Origin: an uncultured Eubacterium sp.
GTDB taxonomy: Bacteria > Bacillota > Clostridia > Lachnospirales > Lachnospiraceae
DNA: 64,000 bases
Direction of reading: 5' to 3'
Assembly (NCBI GenBank): GCA_910580075.1
Contig: CAJTVR010000008.1
Span: forward strand, 1-64,000
The notes beneath the pieces are model-generated. The model was not told where the DNA came from and made no database searches. It saw nothing but the letters and a program-made list of their open reading frames with translations. The position numbers were made by a program, and so were the translations under genes. This document shows, one piece after another, positions 26,042 through 34,964 of the stretch (position 1 is its first letter; each line of letters starts with the position of its first letter).

Positions 26042-27109
26042 CTAAAACAGATTTCGAAGTGAGATATGCAGACAGCTGCTTACAGCCAGTACGAATAAAT
26101 ACAATTTTAACTGTATGCATTTAAAATAAATCCATTTTGTCTGTTTATAATCCAGACTGTTTAAATCTGACAAAGCCTGGCTGATATAAGGATGCTTCAC
26201 CATTTCTTTTAAAGCATTCCGTTTCAGGTGCAGGCCAAGCGGGCATTCGGGATGATTGAAAGTAATCATAATCTGTGCCAGCAGCTGCTCCAGGCAGAAC
26301 CGTTCATAGCCGTATCTGTGACATGCGTCTGCTGTATGGATATACTGTCCCAGCTCCTTCATCCAAGCACATCTTCTGTGCCACTCGCCGCTATGATATT
26401 TTTTTGTTATGGAAGCGGCATGCTGGCGGTAGTAATAACCATACTCTTCCAGCAAAAGCACCTTATCTGCCCTTCCTGTGATCTGATAAATAAAGGGCAG
26501 GTCTTCTCCTCCTGACCTCATATGTTCCGGGAAACGGACATCCGCATGTTTTCTTAAAAACTCTGTTTTAAACAGCTTCGCCCATGCCGTTCCAAACATC
26601 GGAAGCTGCAGGGATTTTGTCAGATAAGTCGGGTCCAGCACCTGGAGCTGCAGGGATTTTATTTCTTTACCTAAAAACAGCTTTTCTTTTGGCCCGATAT
26701 AGTCTGTATGTTCTGTTATTCCATTTTGGGCAGCTGAAAAGCTCCATACCGTCATATCCGGAAAACCGGCAAGGCTGCTTTTTACATATGCCTTTTCAAG
26801 CATATCTTTTTCCATCCAGTCATCCCCGTCTACAAAACAGATATATGTTCCTTTTGCTTCTGCAGCTGCCTGGTTTCGAACCGCTGAAAGTCCGCGGTTT
26901 TTTCTGTTTTCAATTACCCGGACACGTTTATCAAAAGCCTGGTAATCTCTTAATAAAGCCAGATTTTCCTCACAGGTATGATCGCTTACCAGCAAAATCT
27001 CAATTTCTTTGAGCGTCTGCGCACAAAGAGAGTCGATGCATTTTTTTAAATATTCATTGCTGATTTGATAAACTGCTACCGCAGCTGTCACTTTTGGTTC
27101 ATCCGTCAT
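26042..27109 (-). CDS. Family 2 glycosyltransferase
   Basis: 355 residues. VTAAVAVYQISNEYLKKCIDSL, RVIENRKNRGLSAVRNQAA and ICFVDGDDWMEKD (DGDD metal motif) define the GT-A domain. FGTAWAKLFKTEFLRKH and the later GGEDLPF region, which likely contains the catalytic base, are usual for capsule GT2 enzymes. A hydrophobic stretch near the C-terminus (LYLFVLAVSSCLHI) may attach it to the membrane. It starts 5 bp after the stop of the deleted sulfotransferase gene. Confidence 0.9.
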   Translation of the reverse strand: MTDEPKVTAAVAVYQISNEYLKKCIDSLCAQTLKEIEILLVSDHTCEENLALLRDYQAFDKRVRVIENRKNRGLSAVRNQAAAEAKGTYICFVDGDDWMEKDMLEKAYVKSSLAGFPDMTVWSFSAAQNGITEHTDYIGPKEKLFLGKEIKSLQLQVLDPTYLTKSLQLPMFGTAWAKLFKTEFLRKHADVRFPEHMRSGGEDLPFIYQITGRADKVLLLEEYGYYYRQHAASITKKYHSGEWHRRCAWMKELGQYIHTADACHRYGYERFCLEQLLAQIMITFNHPECPLGLHLKRNALKEMVKHPYISQALSDLNSLDYKQTKWIYFKCIQLKLYLFVLAVSSCLHISLRNLF

Positions 27110-27114
27110 TTATG

Positions 27115-27501
27115 TCACATTGTCCTTTTTATTAATGTTTTTGCAGCTGGTTTTCTCTTATCATATCCTGTAAAATCGTATAAATAACCGGCAAGATGTT
27201 TCTCAATATAAGCAGTCTCCTTTTTTACCGCAGAATTTCCTGCAAACAGCTGCGTATTTTGAATCGAAACTGCCGGATTAAAAAAGGCTTTTTTTCTGAC
27301 ATGCTTATGAATGCCTAAAAAGTTTTCAATTTTTCTGACCGTATCTTCGTATTGATAAATCAAATCTTCAAAATGAATCAGAAGTACATTTTTACTGCTG
27401 TAATCAGCCCCGTTTCTGCAGTAGCGGTAATAATCTGCAAAAAGCAGATCGTTAACTGCACTCGCACCGGTTAAACCAATGCCGCAAATTCCAGCTACCA
27501 T
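27115..27501 (-). pseudogene. Sulfotransferase with a large internal deletion
   Basis: 128 residues made of two ends of a longer protein. The start MVAGICGIGLTGASAVNDLL is a PAPS-binding-type P-loop beginning. The rest (FADYYRYCRNGADYSSKNVLLIHFEDLIYQYED.. and NTQLF) matches the C-terminal part of sulfotransferase-domain proteins, which normally exceed 250-300 residues. The middle, including most of the active site, is missing, and the reading frame is preserved across the join. A good ribosome-binding site (TTAGGAGAA) remains, so a short product may be made but should not be active. This points to recent loss of sulfation. Confidence 0.6.
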
Positions 27502-27510
27502 ATTTTTCTC

Positions 27511-28671
27511 CTAATTACTGATACTTTTTTCTTCTATCTTATCTTCCATAAAAAGCGGCAGACACAGATACATCAGTATCATTGGCAAAGTCATCAGACA
27601 GTTTTCTGCCATGGATATACATGCAAACAAAATACATGACATAACCGGCAGATATTTCCATCTTCCCGCATAGGAAGAAAATGAAAACCGAAATGCACGC
27701 AGGCATAAGAGCACTATAAAAATAAAATAAAAGAATCCATTGAAGAATCCATAGTTCTCCATCAGTCCCAGATAAACATTGTGGGAAGCAAAGTCCGTTT
27801 TTGCAGATCCGTCACTGAACATTTCAACGTGTTTCCACGTTTCCTGCCACAAATACATCCTTCCATTTGTAAAGTCTCCCCGTTCTGTTAATATTTTTGA
27901 TTTCATAAATATTGAAGAATCTAAATATCCAAATGACCAGATCAAATATAACATTCCCAGAATAAAAACAGCGCCCAGCATTACCCATACTAATTTTTTT
28001 CGAAACAGACGGATCTGAATTTTATATTTTTTCTGATCTGCGATCATCAGCATAACAATCTGCATAGCCACTGCTGCAAATGCACTTCTGCAGCTTGATA
28101 TAAATACAAAAAACAGACTGGCTGCCACAAATACTGCTGTCCTTCCTGTTTTTCTGCCATATACTGCATCTGCTGTCAGCTTTGAAATATAAAATGTAAA
28201 CAATGCAGCAGCAAATATCCCAAATGAATTCGAGGTTGCCATTCCTCCCGCAAAATTGGAAAGTGTCAGCCTCTGCTTTGTAAAGGCATAAATAAGCACC
28301 ATGAAAGAAAAGCCTGCAGAAATCCGGCAGATCTTATCATACATTTTTTCATAACTGTCTGCAAAAACAGCAGACCTGATCAGCAGATACATAAAAAACA
28401 TCGCTGTCCCATAAACAAAAGGCCTGATACTGGCATAAAGAAACCCGTCGATGATAAATGTAGAAATAAACAGGCCATATACTCCGTCAATAACAGTGAA
28501 ATTCCTTTTTGCCAGCATACAGATTTTTCTGACAGACACCAGCGCTGTGCCTATAAACAAAAAGAACAAAACCCTTTCAGATATCTGCCCGATTACAAGA
28601 TATGCAAATCCTGACGCCACAAATAACAACAGTGCCGCTGTATACAAGTATCTGTTACACCGTATTTTCAT
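27511..28671 (-). CDS. O-antigen ligase/polymerase-like membrane protein (Wzy-like)
   Basis: 386 residues with about 10-11 predicted membrane helices. A large loop between the later helices includes RGDFTNGRMYLWQETWKHVEMF and SHNVYLGLMENYGFFNG, which resembles the Wzy_C/WaaL signature (RxxLWxxAW... HNxYL). It should polymerise flipped repeat units on the outer face. The start overlaps the preceding glycosyltransferase gene by 17 bp, suggesting coupled translation; its own ribosome-binding site is weak. Confidence 0.85.
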   Translation of the reverse strand: MKIRCNRYLYTAALLLFVASGFAYLVIGQISERVLFFLFIGTALVSVRKICMLAKRNFTVIDGVYGLFISTFIIDGFLYASIRPFVYGTAMFFMYLLIRSAVFADSYEKMYDKICRISAGFSFMVLIYAFTKQRLTLSNFAGGMATSNSFGIFAAALFTFYISKLTADAVYGRKTGRTAVFVAASLFFVFISSCRSAFAAVAMQIVMLMIADQKKYKIQIRLFRKKLVWVMLGAVFILGMLYLIWSFGYLDSSIFMKSKILTERGDFTNGRMYLWQETWKHVEMFSDGSAKTDFASHNVYLGLMENYGFFNGFFYFIFIVLLCLRAFRFSFSSYAGRWKYLPVMSCILFACISMAENCLMTLPMILMYLCLPLFMEDKIEEKSISN

Positions 28672-29722
28672 ATTTTTTTACTGCTTTCCCGTAAATTCTC
28701 TTGATATTTTCTATATACCGGCTGCGGTTATCCAGCTTTTCTGCACGCAAACGCGCATGTTTAGATTTGTCTGCATAGTAATGTTCATCCGAAATCAGAC
28801 GGCAGATTTCTTTTACATATTCATTCCCGTGCAGGCAGATTTTTCCGCATTCTTCGCTGACAATCTCTTTCAGCCCTCCCGCTCCGCTGCATATGACAGG
28901 TTTTCCCAAAGCCATCGCTTCAACTGCCGCCAGACCGAATCCTTCCCATTTCGAAGGCATGCACAGAATTTTAGCATGCTTTAGAATCCGGTATGGATTT
29001 TCCAAAAATCCTGTCATCGTAATTACATCCTCAAGTCCTAAATACCGAATCCGCTCCTGTACCTGGCCGCTTAGTTCCCCGTCTCCAATCATAACCGCTT
29101 TTACCTCTGGTCTTTTTTTATAAACTCTGGCTGTAATTTCTACAAATGCTATCGGATTCTTTGGTTCGGAAAGCCTCCCTAGAAATGCCAGGCTGTAGTC
29201 ATTTTCCGAATCCGGCTTCTGTCTGGATTTTTGAATAATCTGCATCGTGTCTATTGGATTGTGAATGACAGCAGATTTGTGCCTTAAGTATGTTCCAAAA
29301 ATAAAATCGTCCATCACACAGTCCGATACCGTCAGGATTTTATAATACCGCATACAGGAAATGCCATAAGCTGCAGAATAAAGCCCAAACCTGCGAAGCC
29401 ATGGAGCATTATTGTGCAGATGACTGATCAGAGGAACTTTCGTTTTCAGCATGGAACAAAAAAGCCCGGCCCGGAAATCGTGCGCATGAATCAGGTCCGG
29501 CTGTATCTTATTTACAGCCCGGCTAAGCTCTCTGATGCAGATTTTTTTTATTCTATAGTGTGGAATTTTGTGTTTTAACAGGATATCATGTATACTGCCA
29601 TCTGGTGATACATATACACTGTCAGCCATTTCTCTGGTATGATTTATAATTGTTATGACGACATGTTCCGCACCAGAATAGCTTCCCGATGCCAGTACAT
29701 GCATCACACGGATTTTAGACAT
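28655..29722 (-). CDS. Family 4 glycosyltransferase
   Basis: 355 residues with the GT-B fold. The start RVMHVLASGSYSGAEHVVI is a typical glycosyltransferase N-terminus. SLAFLGRLSEPKNPIAFVEI, VMIGDGELSGQV and CMPSKWEGFGLAAVEAMALGKPVI form the donor-binding site with the EX7E motif (EGFGLAAVE). It is a retaining enzyme acting on lipid-linked intermediates at the inner membrane face. The start lies behind AAAGGAGG and overlaps the previous gene's stop by 1 bp. Confidence 0.92.
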   Translation of the reverse strand: MSKIRVMHVLASGSYSGAEHVVITIINHTREMADSVYVSPDGSIHDILLKHKIPHYRIKKICIRELSRAVNKIQPDLIHAHDFRAGLFCSMLKTKVPLISHLHNNAPWLRRFGLYSAAYGISCMRYYKILTVSDCVMDDFIFGTYLRHKSAVIHNPIDTMQIIQKSRQKPDSENDYSLAFLGRLSEPKNPIAFVEITARVYKKRPEVKAVMIGDGELSGQVQERIRYLGLEDVITMTGFLENPYRILKHAKILCMPSKWEGFGLAAVEAMALGKPVICSGAGGLKEIVSEECGKICLHGNEYVKEICRLISDEHYYADKSKHARLRAEKLDNRSRYIENIKRIYGKAVKKYENTV

Positions 29723-30945
29723 CAGAAACCTCCTTTGGCATAAATCTTTTTCATCTTTGCACTGACAGCTTCCAGTCTGAATTTTTTTAATCTGCTGTAT
29801 GGTTTTCTCTCAGACGTCATAACTGTCCCTTTTTCTGACAGACTGATCACCGCAGCAGCGATTTCCTTATGGTCTGCCGGATTCACAAGACAGCTGTTTT
29901 CAAGTCCTTCCAGCAGGTCCCGGTTTCCCCTGATCCGGCCTGCTATACATGGCAGGCCGGAAGCCATAGCCTCCATAAGGCTCATGTTAAGCCCTTCTCT
30001 TTTGGAGGGCAGAATAAAAATATCTGCTGCCGCAAGCAGTCCGGGTATATCCGTACGGTATCCAAGCAGATGAAGATGAGCGCTGACTCCCAGCCTTTGT
30101 GCCAGCTTTTCCAGTTCATTTCCCAGACTTCCTTTTCCGGCAATCATGTAATGCAGGCTGGCGTATTTGAGCGGATCTGCCTTTTTTATTTCAAAAAGTG
30201 CTTCAATGACAGCTTTATGATTTTTATTCTCATTCAGTTCTCCTGCTGAAAAAAGCATGATATCACTGTCTTTCAGGCACAGGCTGGCACGTACCTTTCC
30301 CCTGCATGTATTGTGAGGTGCAAATTTTTCAATATTCACACCGGCTCCCGGCAGAGCATGTATCCGCTTTGCATGGAAATGTTTTTTTGCCCTCTGATAG
30401 TCTTCCTTTGTAATCGTAATCAGATCATCTGTCACCCATGAAAACAGCCATTCAGCCGGATAATAAAGCAGCCAGTTCCGTTTTGGAGCACCGCTGAAAA
30501 AATGAAATCCGTGTGCCGTATAAAATACTCTCGTTCCGTATGTTTTCCTGTACTTTGCAGCTTCTGCACGAACGAGCGCAGCACATATTGGAGAATGACA
30601 GTGAATAAGGTCAAAGTTTTGTTTCAGTAGTTTTTGAACCTGAAGTGCAGACTTAAGCTGGCATCCGGCTTTCCAGATGTTCCTGGAAAAATCAATCTGT
30701 ACGGTATGTACGCCTTTTGCCCTCATTTCTTTCGCAAAAGCGTCTATTTTTTCCTGTGAGTTAATGTCTTCTTTACTGTGGAAATTAGCGGCTGCTGTAA
30801 CCTCATAACCCATTTCAAGAAGGATTTGTATATTATTTCTGTTAAAATTGTCCAAAAGCGAAGCCACAGAAGCGATACAAAGTGCCTGTTTCTGATGCAG
30901 ACAATTGTTATTCCCTGCCTTCCCATTATGAATATCCAGTTTCAT
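29722..30945 (-). CDS. Family 4 glycosyltransferase
   Basis: 407 residues, GT-B fold. DLIHCHSPICAALVRAEA and YTAHGFHFFSGAP lie in the acceptor half. LFSAGELNENKNHKAVIEAL, YMIAGKGSLGNELE and FILPSKREGLNMSLMEAMASGLPCI lie in the donor half, with EX7E as EGLNMSLME. This subgroup (HGFHFFxGAP) is common in Firmicutes capsule and teichuronic-type loci. It lies directly after the Wzz-like gene. Confidence 0.92.
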   Translation of the reverse strand: MKLDIHNGKAGNNNCLHQKQALCIASVASLLDNFNRNNIQILLEMGYEVTAAANFHSKEDINSQEKIDAFAKEMRAKGVHTVQIDFSRNIWKAGCQLKSALQVQKLLKQNFDLIHCHSPICAALVRAEAAKYRKTYGTRVFYTAHGFHFFSGAPKRNWLLYYPAEWLFSWVTDDLITITKEDYQRAKKHFHAKRIHALPGAGVNIEKFAPHNTCRGKVRASLCLKDSDIMLFSAGELNENKNHKAVIEALFEIKKADPLKYASLHYMIAGKGSLGNELEKLAQRLGVSAHLHLLGYRTDIPGLLAAADIFILPSKREGLNMSLMEAMASGLPCIAGRIRGNRDLLEGLENSCLVNPADHKEIAAAVISLSEKGTVMTSERKPYSRLKKFRLEAVSAKMKKIYAKGGF

Positions 30946-31001
30946 TTTTCATCTCCAGTCAAAACAGCATATTCCAGCTTTAAGGATTTTCGCAGGCAGT
31001 C

Positions 31002-32408
31002 TTACCTGATATCCAGCAATACAGCCCCTATGACAGGCACATCATTTTCAAGATAAAACTCTATTGCATTATTAAGTACAGAATAGGAAGTTGCTCCTAT
31101 TTTGCACACTGCAGCGACTGCGAAATCATGTTCCGGCAGTTCCCACTGTGAACTGCCTTTTGATAAACTCTCCCCCGCTGCTGCCTGTATGCCCTGGTCT
31201 TTCAGCTGATCTGTCAAATATTTCAAAAATTCTGTTTCCTGTATCCCAGGTGTAAACTCTGTCAGCAGGCACAGCTTTTTAACCTTCTGTTTTTTACACG
31301 CCAGACTGATCCGGGCCATCATCTGTCTAACACTGTCTTCACCATTTACCGGAGCGCTCATAGATGCTTTGAGTTTTAATTTCCCATAAAACGGGATTCT
31401 GTAGTACGATTTGAATTCCTGCTCGCTTCTAATGACGCCTTTCAGTAAATAACTGCAGGCAAACATACAGCCGTAAATAAAAATGCCGCCACAGCATCCT
31501 AAGATGATGTATTTGAAACTGATCTGATTAGCCGCCGGATTGTCCGCTTCTGCTGATTCTTCTTCCTGATCCGGCTGCGCTTCCTTTTCATATACCTGCT
31601 TTTGCTCTTCATTTAGTGCACTGACCAGCGCATTCAGATTTGCCTGCTGTGATTTTAGAAGTTCTCTTTTTTCACGCTGCTGAGCCTGCAAAGTACTGTC
31701 TGTTCTTGTACTATGCGTATCATCCAGAAGTGTCAGTATATGATTCCCGCAGAATTTTTTTACAGAAGAAGCATATTCTTTCAGGGAAATCTGTATAGCT
31801 TCAGCCAGCTGGTCTGCCATTTCAGCATCTTTTCCTGTCACTTCGATATACAGTAGTTTTTGAGTTTTAAAAGCATCTGGATTTTCCAAAATCACCTGTC
31901 TTTGAGCTTCTGCTGCTTCCCATACTGAAATCAGTTCTGTCAGGTAAGGAGCTTTTATCGAATCAAATTTCTTATTCTCTTTTATTACAGCCTCTGCTGC
32001 TTTTCCATATCTAAGAAATGATAAATAACTTTCAGCTATTTTAGGAAGTTCCTGAATGGATGCATCCTCTATGCAGTAGAGCAAAACCACGTGTTCCTTA
32101 GAATATGCATCCGCCTGCATCAGCACAGAGTTCTCTAAATATTCTTCCAGTCCGTCTATATCTGTTTTTATCCGCACCGCTTCCGTAACACTGCTGCGTT
32201 CTTCCTTTGTTAATTCCTTCTCTTGTGATACAGTTTCAGCTGATGTATCCGCAGTTCTATTTTTCAGATAACTATATCCGCCTAAAAGTAATGCTCCGGC
32301 AATTGCAAATACCGCTGCCTGCTTCCATTTTCTGCAAAAACTGTAAAGTAAGTCCAGAAAATCAGCTTCTATATCATCTGATTTTTTGTAATCATTCATT
32401 TTTTCCAT
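31002..32408 (-). CDS. Wzz-like chain-length protein with a degenerate kinase-like tail
   Basis: 468 residues. A short cytosolic N-terminus is followed by a membrane helix (about 33-50). A long extracytoplasmic region includes charged, coiled-coil-prone segments (about 225-290). A second helix lies near 300-325, before a cytosolic tail of 140 residues. The topology matches Wzz/CapA-type polysaccharide co-polymerases. The tail contains a sequence resembling the BY-kinase fold (KVKKLCLLTEFTPGIQETEFLKYL) but no Walker A loop, so it should not be an active tyrosine kinase. It probably controls chain length. AGGAGA precedes the ATG. Confidence 0.75.
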   Translation of the reverse strand: MEKMNDYKKSDDIEADFLDLLYSFCRKWKQAAVFAIAGALLLGGYSYLKNRTADTSAETVSQEKELTKEERSSVTEAVRIKTDIDGLEEYLENSVLMQADAYSKEHVVLLYCIEDASIQELPKIAESYLSFLRYGKAAEAVIKENKKFDSIKAPYLTELISVWEAAEAQRQVILENPDAFKTQKLLYIEVTGKDAEMADQLAEAIQISLKEYASSVKKFCGNHILTLLDDTHSTRTDSTLQAQQREKRELLKSQQANLNALVSALNEEQKQVYEKEAQPDQEEESAEADNPAANQISFKYIILGCCGGIFIYGCMFACSYLLKGVIRSEQEFKSYYRIPFYGKLKLKASMSAPVNGEDSVRQMMARISLACKKQKVKKLCLLTEFTPGIQETEFLKYLTDQLKDQGIQAAAGESLSKGSSQWELPEHDFAVAAVCKIGATSYSVLNNAIEFYLENDVPVIGAVLLDIR

Positions 32409-32447
32409 TTCAAAACTTCTCCTGCTCTATATTTGTACCGCCAGCAT

Positions 32448-32780
32448 CTATGTGCTGCTCATGATTTCCGCTACAGACTGCATGATTCGAATGTACATAG
32501 CATAACTGCTATTTTTCTCCCTCGAACTCGTCCAGATTTTCTTCAGCTCATGACCAGACAGATTCGGAATTCCAAACAGCAGCTCTTCTGCATCAGATTC
32601 TAAAATACTGCAGATATTTGCAAATGTTTCCAGGCTCATACAGCGCGTCCCGCGTTCTATATGCCCCATAAATGAAAGGCAGATCCCGCATTTTTTCGCA
32701 AGCGCATCCTGTGACATCCCTTTTGCCTTTCTTGCCTGGCGAATCCTCTTTCCAATACCGGTATAGTCCAGTTTCTGCAT
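32448..32780 (-). CDS. XRE-family HTH regulator of the polysaccharide operon
   Basis: 110 residues. The N-terminal XRE helix-turn-helix is clear: IGKRIRQARKAKGMSQDALAKKCGICLSFMGHIERGTRCMS (about 8-48). A short C-terminal helix region may mediate dimerisation. It is the first gene of the polysaccharide operon, 40 bp before the Wzz-like gene, with a strong site (GGGAGGAG) before the ATG. It likely controls its own promoter; three half-sites of ATAAC/GTTAT type spaced 10 bp apart lie just upstream at 32858-32882. Confidence 0.88.
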   Translation of the reverse strand: MQKLDYTGIGKRIRQARKAKGMSQDALAKKCGICLSFMGHIERGTRCMSLETFANICSILESDAEELLFGIPNLSGHELKKIWTSSREKNSSYAMYIRIMQSVAEIMSST

Positions 32781-32864
32781 ATACTCCTCCCACCTTTTTC
32801 ATGTCTTAAATCAAACCTGCACAGATTGCTGCAGTTTCTTAAAAATAATTTTCATACATAACTT

Positions 32865-33174
32865 TTTGTTATAAAATGTTATCTAAAAGCATTCTATAGC
32901 AATTCTTTTATTTTTGCAACTCTTAAGATTAAATTGGTATATTTTCAATAATTTCTCATTGATATTTTGCACTTTTTCTGTTTGTTTTTGTGCAAAATGT
33001 TTAAATTCTCTTACTTCAAGGCATCACACAAAATATTTTATCAGATATAGATTAAATGTGTAAATGTATCATTTCAAAGATATAAAAGTCATAACCAGAT
33101 CCCGCAGACCCCGCATAAATTAAGAAGCTCATGGATTTTCAAACTTGATTTCATACATAACATTTTATAACAAA
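32865..33174. repeat. Inverted repeat pair flanking the capsule operon promoter
   Basis: An 18-bp sequence (TTTGTTATAAAATGTTAT) at 32865-32882 recurs in exact inverse at 33157-33174; with mismatches the similarity extends to about 25 bp. Each arm contains three ATAAC/GTTAT half-sites at 10-bp steps. The 274 bp between them hold the likely operon promoter (32891-32919) and AT-rich DNA with no gene. This could be an invertible promoter segment, or two operators for the adjacent XRE regulator. Confidence 0.7.
32891..32919 (-). promoter_or_regulatory. Likely promoter of the polysaccharide operon
   Basis: On the minus strand TTGCAA (32919-32914) is followed after 17 bp by TAGAAT (32896-32891). 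It reads towards the XRE gene with a leader of about 100 bases that crosses the GTTAT-type repeat at 32865-32882. No other good promoter is visible before the operon. Confidence 0.6.
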
Positions 33175-33207
33175 TTGTTGCCTGGTAGTATCTTTAATCT
33201 GATAACT

Positions 33208-33296
33208 AAAAGGAGCTGCTGCACTAAGCAAACTATATACAGGATATAGTATACAGCTATATCTTGTATCAATTTTCTTAATGCGGCAGCCCCTTA
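33208..33296 (-). terminator. Long hairpin downstream of the PIN-like gene
   Basis: A 20-bp outer stem pairs AAAGGAGCTGCTGCACTAAG (about 33209-33228) with its inverse at 33277-33296, with a few mismatches. An inner stem pairs GATATAG with CTATATC (33243-33263). On the minus strand the hairpin follows the PIN-like gene and ends in TTTTAG. It probably terminates the XRE-ImmA-PIN transcript, although the T-run is short. Confidence 0.5.
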
Positions 33297-33320
33297 TAAA
33301 AGCTGTCCTTAGTATCTGTT

Positions 33321-34133
33321 TTATTGTTTATATCTCAGACTGCCATTCTGCAGCACTTCCAGCCTGCCCGCATACATTTCCTCGATAATTTGTCCGCATG
33401 GAACCTTACACATTTGCATCTGCTTTGACATATCGTGAACTCTGAAGGTCATCTGATTATGTTTTCTGCATTCATCAAGGTATGTCTGAATATATGGTTC
33501 TGCATCTTTCCTCGAAAGAATGCCTTCCTTGTTAAGCCGCATAAATGCAGAAAGCACACTAATGCATCTTGCACCGCCAAGACTTACTATCCCATTTCGT
33601 GCATTTTTATCGTCAGAACAGAAAACATATATTTGTTCACCCAGTTTTGTACTCAGCATTTGAAAGAGTACATAACTCTTTAACTCTCCAAGATTCTTTC
33701 CTTCACCGATTTTATCACAATCTGCCTTTAACTCTTGAAGAAAAGTCTCCTTCGATAACGCTGAATAATCCAATGCCTGAAGTCTTGTAAAATTTTCCTC
33801 AAAATAGCCATTCTTATATGCTTCACAGCCATTCCTGAGCATGCCTGCATACACAGCCTGCGCAGAATCTGAATAGATGGCATGCAATTCATCCATTATT
33901 TCCTCATCAAAAACACAATGAACAGTTCCATCTGAATTCTTTGCTTTCAGCCACTCAGATGAATTTCCTATATTATGCCTTTCCAGCTCAGTCTTTATCT
34001 GCTCATGACAATAAAACCGGTACCCCTGCATCTCCATGATCCGGTCGATCATTCGATTCTGGTCATCCTTCCGGATCAGATGAGTCTTTGAAATGAAATC
34101 AGTGTCCAGAAGAGCATATTTTACTTTTGCCAC
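33321..34133 (-). CDS. PIN-like domain protein (putative RNase toxin/effector)
   Basis: 270 residues. Acidic positions fit a PIN-like active site: ALLDTDFISK near the start, an acidic middle region with GELKSYVLF, and VFCSDDKNARNG near 170-180. The remainder is helical and unrecognised. It is the third gene of an operon with an XRE regulator and an ImmA/IrrE peptidase, at 9 bp spacing, an arrangement known from Xre-COG2856 systems with PIN partners. The start is GTG behind AAGGTGAG; an overlapping ATG is out of frame. RNase activity is an inference. Confidence 0.7.
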   Translation of the reverse strand: MAKVKYALLDTDFISKTHLIRKDDQNRMIDRIMEMQGYRFYCHEQIKTELERHNIGNSSEWLKAKNSDGTVHCVFDEEIMDELHAIYSDSAQAVYAGMLRNGCEAYKNGYFEENFTRLQALDYSALSKETFLQELKADCDKIGEGKNLGELKSYVLFQMLSTKLGEQIYVFCSDDKNARNGIVSLGGARCISVLSAFMRLNKEGILSRKDAEPYIQTYLDECRKHNQMTFRVHDMSKQMQMCKVPCGQIIEEMYAGRLEVLQNGSLRYKQ

Positions 34134-34142
34134 ATGCTCACC

Positions 34143-34964
34143 TTAACCTTCATTACGAAAGCCCTTTCTGATTTTTTCCAGGTATTCTCTGTCTGATTCC
34201 TCCCTGCTATCTGTTAAAAGATCGTTTTCACTGTTATATTCCATATCATCAAGCAGACTGCCAAAGTATAAAAGCTCCCTGCTGTTTTGCTGCCATCCTA
34301 AAGCCTTTCCGGTAAGCATTATCCGCTCTGATATAAAAGAAGCATCAGCCTTTAGCAGTTCCCCTGCTTTAGCAGGTGTAATATTATGATTCTCAGCCAG
34401 GCGCAATACAGCCGCCTTATACGGTAGTGCAAATAATTCCATCAGTGTCAGCACATCATCTACCCATATTTTCTCACAATTGATACCATAAATCTTAGTC
34501 TGCTCATCCAGTATACGATCCGGCATCAGCAACAGTCCGGCAAATGCATTAGCTTCAAGATCTTCCTGCGACACAGCCAGATCATCAGCCGTTTTAGAAT
34601 CCAGTAACGATCCGCTTGCAATCGTATCCGGATCTATATCTTCCGCATAGCAATGAATATGATACAGCTCATGACCTACGGCAAAAATCTGTTTGCAGAT
34701 GGCAAGTTCTGAATTCACACAAAGAAAGAGCGTTCCTTTTTTTACGAATGTAAATGCCCACAGTTCCTCATCCTTAAACGGATACCTGAGTATTTCTAAA
34801 GGCAGTTCCCGCTTCCTTGCATAATTTGCAGCGATTCCAAAAATAGAATCACGAATGATCGTATTTCCACAATAATTTGCAGCAAAAGACTTTGCCTGAA
34901 AATCTATCTTTTCAAATTGCCCGGGCTGCCTGCTGAATAGGCTTTCCTCAAAAATATCTCCCAT
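34143..34964 (-). CDS. ImmA/IrrE-family metallopeptidase
   Basis: 273 residues. The HExxH zinc motif is in AVGHELYHIHCYAED (about 97-105), with a downstream glutamate in LEANAFAGLLLMPD, the standard COG2856 layout. The C-terminal 90 residues are helical. In ImmR/ImmA-type systems this peptidase cleaves the partner XRE repressor on a signal, releasing the controlled genes. Its start overlaps the XRE stop by 1 bp (TGATG), so the two are translationally coupled. Confidence 0.88.
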   Translation of the reverse strand: MGDIFEESLFSRQPGQFEKIDFQAKSFAANYCGNTIIRDSIFGIAANYARKRELPLEILRYPFKDEELWAFTFVKKGTLFLCVNSELAICKQIFAVGHELYHIHCYAEDIDPDTIASGSLLDSKTADDLAVSQEDLEANAFAGLLLMPDRILDEQTKIYGINCEKIWVDDVLTLMELFALPYKAAVLRLAENHNITPAKAGELLKADASFISERIMLTGKALGWQQNSRELLYFGSLLDDMEYNSENDLLTDSREESDREYLEKIRKGFRNEG

